DNA of 37,473 nt from an uncultured Cyclobacteriaceae bacterium. Its GTDB lineage: Bacteria; Bacteroidota; Bacteroidia; Cytophagales; Cyclobacteriaceae. The position numbers and the translations under genes are program-made. Numbering within the stretch: the stretch's first letter is position 1; each line of letters begins with the position of its first letter. The notes below the pieces were generated by a model, which saw nothing but the letters and a program-made list of their open reading frames with translations, did not search any database and was not told where the DNA came from. The stretch is taken from positions 1 to 37,473 of the forward strand of contig CANLOE010000074.1 of assembly GCA_947492745.1 (NCBI GenBank), read 5' to 3'. Shown in pieces: positions 33,023-37,473 of the stretch.

Positions 33023-34081
33023 TCAGCCCTCAAAAAGCGTATAGTTTCCTCCTTTTCGGAACTTGCTCACATCGAAGGCGGGCAGGCTACGCTCCCCGAA
33101 ATACTTTTTTTTCGATGTATGGAACAGGTTTTTAATGGCCATGGCAATAGGTCCCTCACCCTGTTGGCGTCGTCCGAACACACTGTCATTGACCTTTCCG
33201 CCATGAAGTGAGCAGACTTGGTTCCATACCTTTTCCTTTCTATCGGGAAAGTGCCGTTCCAGCCAGTCCTCAAACAACTGTGCTATGGTACCATTGAGCC
33301 GAACCACTGTATAGCCCGCTTCGCTGGCGCCATGCTCCGCAGCCATCTTGAGCAGGCTTGGTATTTCGTGGTGGTTCAGTCCAGGTATCAAGGGTGCTGC
33401 CATGATGCCTACCGGTATACCACGCGAAGCCAGTTTTTCCATGGTCTTCATTTTTTTGAGCGCACTGGCAGTCCTTGGCTCCAGTACTTTTCTCAGGTCC
33501 TCGTTCAAACTGTTGATGGAAAAATACACATGGACCAGCTGATGCTCTGCCAATTCCTCCAAGAGATCGATATCCCGGATGACCAAGGAATTTTTGGTGA
33601 TGATGCCTACCGGGTGTCGGTATTTCAGGAACACCTCCAGTAACTTGCGTGTAATGCCCAGTTTTCTCTCCAGTGGTTGATAACAATCCGTATTGCCCGA
33701 TAGCATGATAGGACTCGGCCTCCAACGTTTTAGCAGCAATTGCTGTTCCAAAAGTGCGGGGGCGTTTTTCTTGACGATAATCTTACTTTCAAAGTCCAGG
33801 CCCGCACTGTAGCCCCAGTACTCATGTGTGGTCCGTGCATAACAGTAGGTACAGCCATGTTCGCAACCTTGATAAGGGTTCAGTGAGTACATCGCCTTGA
33901 GGTCGGGACTATCCACTTTATTGACGATCTTCCTTGGTGTTTCATAGAACACCTTCGTCTGCGGAGCTGTCAGCAATGCTTCATCCAGACCTTCTTTATG
34001 CTCAGTGACATAAACTGAACTCAGATAAGGGTTGTGGGATTGTAACTGAGTACCTCTTCCTTTGAATTGCGTATTATCCAT
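33023..34081 (-). CDS. PA0069-family radical SAM protein
   Basis: This radical SAM enzyme of the PA0069/Rv2578c type has unknown substrate. From ATG 34081 it has 352 residues. The [4Fe-4S] cluster motif CxxxCxxC is in QGCEHGCTYCYAR (C75, C79, C82 in the frame with two extra residues). Later motifs include MLSGNTDCYQPLERKLGITR, GIITKNSLVIRD, VYFSINSL and MAAPLIPGLN, all typical of this SplB-like group. TTG 34087 is a possible longer start. A perfect TAAATTTG -7 box begins only four bases before the ATG, and a 17-bp palindrome covers its upstream edge, so the message may be leaderless and repressed. It stands alone. Confidence 0.9.
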   Translation of the reverse strand: MDNTQFKGRGTQLQSHNPYLSSVYVTEHKEGLDEALLTAPQTKVFYETPRKIVNKVDSPDLKAMYSLNPYQGCEHGCTYCYARTTHEYWGYSAGLDFESKIIVKKNAPALLEQQLLLKRWRPSPIMLSGNTDCYQPLERKLGITRKLLEVFLKYRHPVGIITKNSLVIRDIDLLEELAEHQLVHVYFSINSLNEDLRKVLEPRTASALKKMKTMEKLASRGIPVGIMAAPLIPGLNHHEIPSLLKMAAEHGASEAGYTVVRLNGTIAQLFEDWLERHFPDRKEKVWNQVCSLHGGKVNDSVFGRRQQGEGPIAMAIKNLFHTSKKKYFGERSLPAFDVSKFRKGGNYTLFEG

Positions 34082-34084
34082 AAA

Positions 34085-34107
34085 CAAATTTACTAAATTA
34101 TTTAGTA
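34085..34107 (-). promoter_or_regulatory. Promoter box and 17-bp palindrome of the radical SAM gene
   Basis: TAAATTTG on the minus strand (34085-34092) matches TAnnTTTG exactly. TACTAAAT-T-ATTTAGTA (34091-34107) is a perfect 8-1-8 palindrome touching the upstream side of that box, a suitable repressor site. Confidence 0.65.
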
Positions 34108-34157
34108 TAAGCTAATCTATTTAGATTGCGAAATTGCAAATGTGCCTTTTATTGGAT

Positions 34158-34327
34158 AATCCCAAAATAATCAATAGAGAACCTATTCCGCGCATAAATA
34201 GCTTCATACCGGAAGCTTTGCCCACCGGTCTTCATTTACCATAGCGGTGCTATGCCGAACGAATCCAAATGGCCGGTATTTTGCTATTTATACGCTCATC
34301 ACGATTTCTATCGATCAATTTGGGATA
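34158..34327. repeat. Palindromic intergenic repeat, family B, copy 9
   Basis: It begins AATCCCAAAATAATCAATAG and ends CTATCGATCAATTTGGGATA. Both ends have changed from AACCC to ATCCC together. The central hairpin CATAGC-GGT-GCTATG is at 34240-34254. Inner arms match copy 2 in reverse. Confidence 0.88.
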
Positions 34328-34488
34328 ATACTGCGAAAATTGCGTAATGGTAAAGAAAATGCCATTCTAGACTGATTTTGAACCGCTAGGCCGACCAGCG
34401 ACGTATGTAGGCTATACTAAGTGATGATCCTATGGCCTCTATCTTCTTTAGATGTTTACTTAAAAGTTCCTCATATTTGATGGCTTTG

Positions 34489-34645
34489 TACAAACTTAGC
34501 TTTTAAAATCGCCTATCTTCCTGTTCATTTTGCTTCACTCTGTGTTGACCACCCTTGGGATAGCGCTCCATCCCTGCTGTTCTCGCCTTGACTGAAAAAA
34601 ATAACACGCGAAATATTATACGACATTTGAAACCCTAATTTGTAT
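34489..34645. repeat. Palindromic intergenic repeat, family A, copy 2
   Basis: TACAAACTTAGCTTTTAAAATCG on the left and CCCTAATTTGTAT on the right, 157 bp. The central hairpin is weakened here: GGGATAGC-GCT-CCATCCC. The left 50 bp is nearly identical to copies 1 and 3. Confidence 0.85.
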
Positions 34646-34687
34646 TACTTACTTATTGGAAATGGTATTGATATCGATATACTTAGA

Positions 34688-34882
34688 GACTGTTTTAAAA
34701 CGTATCTTTTTCTTTCTTATGTACTTCTTGATTTCGTTGAAATTTCCGCTAGCCAGCGCGACAGGCTATCTTTGTCAATGGCTCACGCGACAGACCGGCC
34801 CCTTCACTAATAATGCTCTCGGGGCATTATTTTAACGCTCGGTCCTTTCCAAAAATAAATGATAATAAATTTTAAAACAGTC
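34688..34882. repeat. Palindromic intergenic repeat, family C, copy 4
   Basis: GACTGTTTTAAAACG and AATTTTAAAACAGTC bound 195 bp. The internal GTACTTCTTGATTTCGTTGA and GGCTATCTTTGTCAATGGC are the reverse complement of copy 1. Three repeat families (B, A, C) and motif D follow each other in this 950-bp spacer, which holds no gene. Confidence 0.85.
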
Positions 34883-34883
34883 C

Positions 34884-34920
34884 CTTAGGCTCAATGGGTT
34901 TGGGACAAGATATTTTTGGT
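34884..34920 (-). repeat. Short repeat motif D, copy 5
   Basis: TTAGGCTCAATGGGTTTGGG followed by ACAAGATATTTTTGG aligns with the reverse-strand copy at 31446. It abuts the end of family C copy 4. Confidence 0.45.
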
Positions 34921-35033
34921 CGGTCTACGCCCTTGGGAAGCCTCCCCGATGACCAATGAACTTCATTATCCCCTGACTGTACTCTGAGCTATTTCGCGAT
35001 TCACATTCTCTTAGGTATAGATAACAGGGATAC

Positions 35034-35615
35034 CTAGATGATTATTGTACCTTCTACGGTATTTCCAAAGGACAGTGTTTGTCCGGATTGATGTCGATGA
35101 CCGCTCCACCAGGCCAGAAAAGCATCGATTTGATGCCAGTTATCCATAGTAGCCGGCAGGATAAGATTATCGTTCCACTTGCATTTACAGTAGTACTTGA
35201 AAACTTCGATATCTTTTTTGTATTCATGGTCTCCTATGAGCATTTTTTTGACAAATGCCGCAGGATATGTTTCAAAACAGCGTATGCCCGATTTTTCGAT
35301 AAGCGCTTTCAGCCGCATGGCACGCGCCGACAGACCACCAAGAAACATGGGCGACATGGCCCCCAGTTCCCTGTCCGAGGCACGATAGAAGTAATCCTCT
35401 TCTTGCTCCGCTTGTGTATAGACCAAGGGTAGGCTGAGCGGGGCATCGATGAAAATCTGTCTGGGCTGTCGTTCAAAGACAAAATCGAGGATGAAACGGT
35501 CGGCATCCTGTTTTTTGGCACTTTGTAGCAGTTTGAGGGTATCGCTCTCCGAATAGCAGATAGCCGTGGTACCCGCCATCTTGGCACCGAAGTCGATTCC
35601 GATATGAGATAACAT
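35034..35615 (-). CDS. DUF429 protein (RNase H-fold, predicted nuclease)
   Basis: From ATG 35615 it has 193 residues, starting MLSHIGIDFGAKMAGTTAICY, the first beta-hairpin of an RNase H-like fold with a conserved aspartate. IFIDAPLSLP near residue 56 carries the second aspartate. Later segments are SDRELGAMSPMFLGGLSARAMRLK and CFETYPAAFVKK, typical of DUF429, which is predicted but not shown to be a nuclease. A longer frame to 35726 runs through the neighbouring DUF2256 gene and is rejected. It starts 10 bp after the DUF2256 stop, so the two are co-transcribed. Confidence 0.85.
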   Translation of the reverse strand: MLSHIGIDFGAKMAGTTAICYSESDTLKLLQSAKKQDADRFILDFVFERQPRQIFIDAPLSLPLVYTQAEQEEDYFYRASDRELGAMSPMFLGGLSARAMRLKALIEKSGIRCFETYPAAFVKKMLIGDHEYKKDIEVFKYYCKCKWNDNLILPATMDNWHQIDAFLAWWSGHRHQSGQTLSFGNTVEGTIII

Positions 35616-35625
35616 AGTAGCAGTT

Positions 35626-35778
35626 TTATGGGGATGTCCTTTTTTGTCTTCGACAGCGTTCGCTACAATAGTGGACGGACTCCCAGTTAAGTTTCCATTT
35701 CTTCCTCCATGTAAAAGTGAGGCCACAGTGTGGACAGGTCTTCTGCGGTAGGTCCCTCTTTTTTATCATCTTGGTCAT
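35626..35778 (-). CDS. DUF2256 small zinc-finger protein
   Basis: This 50-residue protein reads [13 protein letters not shown] and then [18 protein letters not shown], followed by YCSERCRRQ. Two CxxC-type pairs (C15/C18 and C38/C42) and the FTWRKKW motif are the DUF2256 signature. It is too short for many gene finders. Proteins of this family often lie near photolyase/cryptochrome genes; here the partner is a DUF429 gene. The cysteines probably bind zinc; the role is unknown. The ATG at 35776-35778 fits the family length. Confidence 0.85.
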   Translation of the reverse strand: MTKMIKKRDLPQKTCPHCGLTFTWRKKWKLNWESVHYCSERCRRQKRTSP

Positions 35779-35850
35779 ATGTACTTAGAACAGCGTATAG
35801 GTCACATTGTTCATCGGGAAAACGGTCTCGTTTTTTTATCAAAGCAGTAG

Positions 35851-36096
35851 CTACGGGGCCAGGGCCATCAGGGCAGCTCCGATATAGTGGGCATTTTGTT
35901 CTTTACCTATCGGTAGTTTCATAGTGGATACGGTGTTCCGAATAGTAATGGTAACGAACCTATTGCATTTGGGTATATCGTGGGCTTCTATGATAACAGT
36001 TGCCTTTTCCCGCTCCACGTGATGGACTATGGCATTGGGTTCGCGAGGTCCCAGTGGACACTTCCGCAGGTTTTCGAGGGCATGGTGACCATACAT
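35851..36096 (-). CDS. Possible small gene coupled to the LRR gene
   Basis: The ATG shares a base with the LRR stop codon (TGATG), the classic arrangement for translational coupling. The 81-residue frame starts MYGHHALENLRKCPLGPREP and ends YIGAALMALAP. No family is recognised, and the middle part has an unlikely composition, so it could be a chance frame or a frameshifted gene. Otherwise the spacer 35779-36095 is empty. Confidence 0.25.
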   Translation of the reverse strand: MYGHHALENLRKCPLGPREPNAIVHHVEREKATVIIEAHDIPKCNRFVTITIRNTVSTMKLPIGKEQNAHYIGAALMALAP

Positions 36097-36986
36097 CAGA
36101 AATTATTTCCAGGCGTACCTATTGCATTGATGTCGGCATCGGGCAGTGCCTCTCTGAGGCGCTCCACCTCCGATTCCTTCATATCGCTGAAACCGAGATC
36201 GATATTGCGCAGTCGTTGTAGGGCTTCGAGGTTCTCGGGAAGTTCACGTAACCCGTTGTGACCAAGGTCCAGTTCTTCCAGTCGCTTCAGTTGTGTGAAG
36301 CTTTCGGGTAGTGACTTCAATGGCCTTTTGTCTTTGTACCGTGTATTGAACTCTTCGGTCTCCTTGGGGTGGTCCTTGAAATCCACTCGGCGCACACCCT
36401 GTAAGTCCAGGTATTCGAGAAACTGAAGTTCGCCGATCTCCTCGGGCAGTGTGGAAAGGGGATTACTGGACAGGTTGAGCCTTTTGAGCCAGGTCAGTCC
36501 ACCGATTTCGGGCGGTAGGCTTTCGATCAGGTTCATCTGTAGGTACAGCTCCTTCAGCTTTTTCAGCCGGCCCAGTTCGGCGGGTATTTCCACGATGGCG
36601 TTGTGGTAGAAAGAAAGCATCTTGAGGTGCTGCAGGGAAGCTATGCCTTTGGGGATGGCTTTCAAGCTACAACTGCCCAGCTCTAGGGTCTGGAGATTAT
36701 GGAGGCGCAACAGTTCCTTCGGGAACTCCTCCAGTTTGAAATAGATGAGACGCAGTTCCTGTAGGTTGATCAGTCTGGGGATTCCTTTGGGAATCGTCGC
36801 CGCCCCCTCTCCCCTTAGGGTAAGCCGATATACTTTGTGGGGGTCTTGTAATGCTTCCTTCATGGAAGTGTACTCTTTGGACAGGCGCATTTCATGCCAT
36901 TCCAACAGACCGATATCCTTTTGGCGGCACTGTGTCAGCAATAAGGTCAGAATAAAAAGGGACAGTACTGTTTTTGTTGATTTCAA
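36096..36986 (-). CDS. Leucine-rich-repeat lipoprotein
   Basis: This 296-residue protein begins MKSTKTVLSLFILTLLLTQC, a lipoprotein signal with lipidation at C20. After about 30 residues come about nine leucine-rich repeats of 23 residues (for example LINLQELRLIYFKLEEFPKEL and LKRLNLSSNPLSTLPEEIGE). One repeat is interrupted by a charged insert near residue 205 (DHPKETEEFNTRYKDK). The solenoid is a protein-protein binding surface; the partner is unknown. The start codon is TTG at 36984-36986; there is no ATG before the signal. The lipoprotein should be on a membrane, facing the periplasm or cell surface. Confidence 0.85.
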   Translation of the reverse strand: MKSTKTVLSLFILTLLLTQCRQKDIGLLEWHEMRLSKEYTSMKEALQDPHKVYRLTLRGEGAATIPKGIPRLINLQELRLIYFKLEEFPKELLRLHNLQTLELGSCSLKAIPKGIASLQHLKMLSFYHNAIVEIPAELGRLKKLKELYLQMNLIESLPPEIGGLTWLKRLNLSSNPLSTLPEEIGELQFLEYLDLQGVRRVDFKDHPKETEEFNTRYKDKRPLKSLPESFTQLKRLEELDLGHNGLRELPENLEALQRLRNIDLGFSDMKESEVERLREALPDADINAIGTPGNNF

Positions 36987-37050
36987 TAGTTTGATAGTTC
37001 AATGATAGCGTGAAAGAGGTAAGTGGATTCATTTTAAAATCCCGATTATA

Positions 37051-37211
37051 ATACAAACTTAGCTTTTAAAATCGCCTATCTTCCTGTTCATTTTGCTTTA
37101 CTATGCGTTGACAATCCTCGGGACAGCGCTGCTGTCCCTGCGGTTATCGCCTTGATTGAAACCAAAATGACCCGCGGAATCTTATACGGCATTTAAAACC
37201 CAAATTTGTAT
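37051..37211. repeat. Palindromic intergenic repeat, family A, copy 3
   Basis: ATACAAACTTAGC and CCCAAATTTGTAT bound 161 bp. The central hairpin GGGACAGC-GCT-GCTGTCCC is at 37120-37138. Compared with copy 1 the stem has T:A changed to C:G on both sides. It lies upstream of the LRR gene. Confidence 0.88.
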
Positions 37212-37473
37212 AAGTCATCAGTTATCGGTACAATCGAGGGTTCAAGATAGAAAATCAGCTGATAGTAAACAAATCTGACCCAAGAATCTCCGCTTGTGCC
37301 TTCCATGCACCCTGTAATTCGATAGAGCCTGTCCTATCGTCCTCCTATGGTCCTTTGCTTTCATGTCCTGTGAAACGTCTATCCAGTGTACTACCGAAAA
37401 CGGACAAGGTACGGCTTTCGCCTATCATGGAACCTTTGCTTCGGGCTTATGGGATAGTGCCGAACATTGCAGC
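37212..37473. other. Right edge, no supported gene
   Basis: The last 260 bp hold no gene that can be supported. An ATG at 37363 opens a plus-strand frame still open at the window edge (37 codons, MSCETSIQCTTENGQG at the start), too short to judge. Confidence 0.3.

Noticed and set aside
1632-34327. Family B repeats as a CRISPR array or tRNA-like elements
   Set aside because: Copies are scattered kilobases apart, are palindromic at both ends, and have no spacer regularity or cloverleaf.

Overview
The window looks like chromosomal DNA of a member of the Bacteroidota, possibly a Cytophagales- or Saprospirae-type marine bacterium, although the rank below phylum is a guess. The evidence is a type IX secretion C-terminal sorting domain on a secreted lectin, a TonB-dependent receptor paired with a lipoprotein, promoters of the TTG-N20-TAnnTTTG type, and few Shine-Dalgarno sequences. 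No rRNA, tRNA, CRISPR array, phage gene or intact transposase was seen. Only about two thirds of the window is coding. The AT-richer spacers are full of small palindromic repeats.

Layout. 1-9.9 kb: a 1-Cys peroxiredoxin, a frameshifted small membrane protein, a lipoprotein, an M14-type zinc carboxypeptidase, an overlapping pair (PLP D-cysteine desulfhydrase/ACC deaminase-like enzyme plus EamA transporter), an RluD-type pseudouridine synthase, a small protein, and a secreted ricin-B-type lectin with a T9SS tail. 9.9-12.3 kb: a gene-poor AT-rich stretch with decayed fragments. 12.3-15.2 kb: uracil-DNA glycosylase and DinB-like protein (overlapping), a Crp/Fnr regulator and a two-helix membrane protein. 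15.7-19.4 kb: a signalling block made of a PAS histidine kinase, a receiver-Crp fusion regulator, a tandem UspA protein and a DUF5661-like protein. 20.0-21.9 kb: a TetR regulator and FabF in one operon behind a palindromic promoter. 22.4-29.1 kb: a tandem GNAT protein, a small secreted protein, a ZnuD-like TonB receptor, its partner lipoprotein, and a HisA-like protein that lacks a catalytic Asp. 30-37.5 kb: a diaminopimelate-decarboxylase-type enzyme, a membrane protein, a PA0069-type radical SAM protein, DUF2256 plus DUF429 proteins, and a leucine-rich-repeat lipoprotein.

The most unusual content lies between genes. At least three families of 160-205 bp palindromic elements, here called A, B and C, recur 3, 9 and 6 times, and a 35-38 bp motif (D) recurs beside them. 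Families A and B carry a central hairpin whose stem shows compensatory changes between copies. The second strong signal is a near-identical 7-1-7 palindrome (TGCAACA-N-TGTTGCA) set in the same register between the -33 and -7 promoter elements of both the TonB receptor and the lipoprotein. This implies one Fur/Zur-like repressor controlling a metal-uptake pair. All functional calls come from reading motifs; no database search was run.
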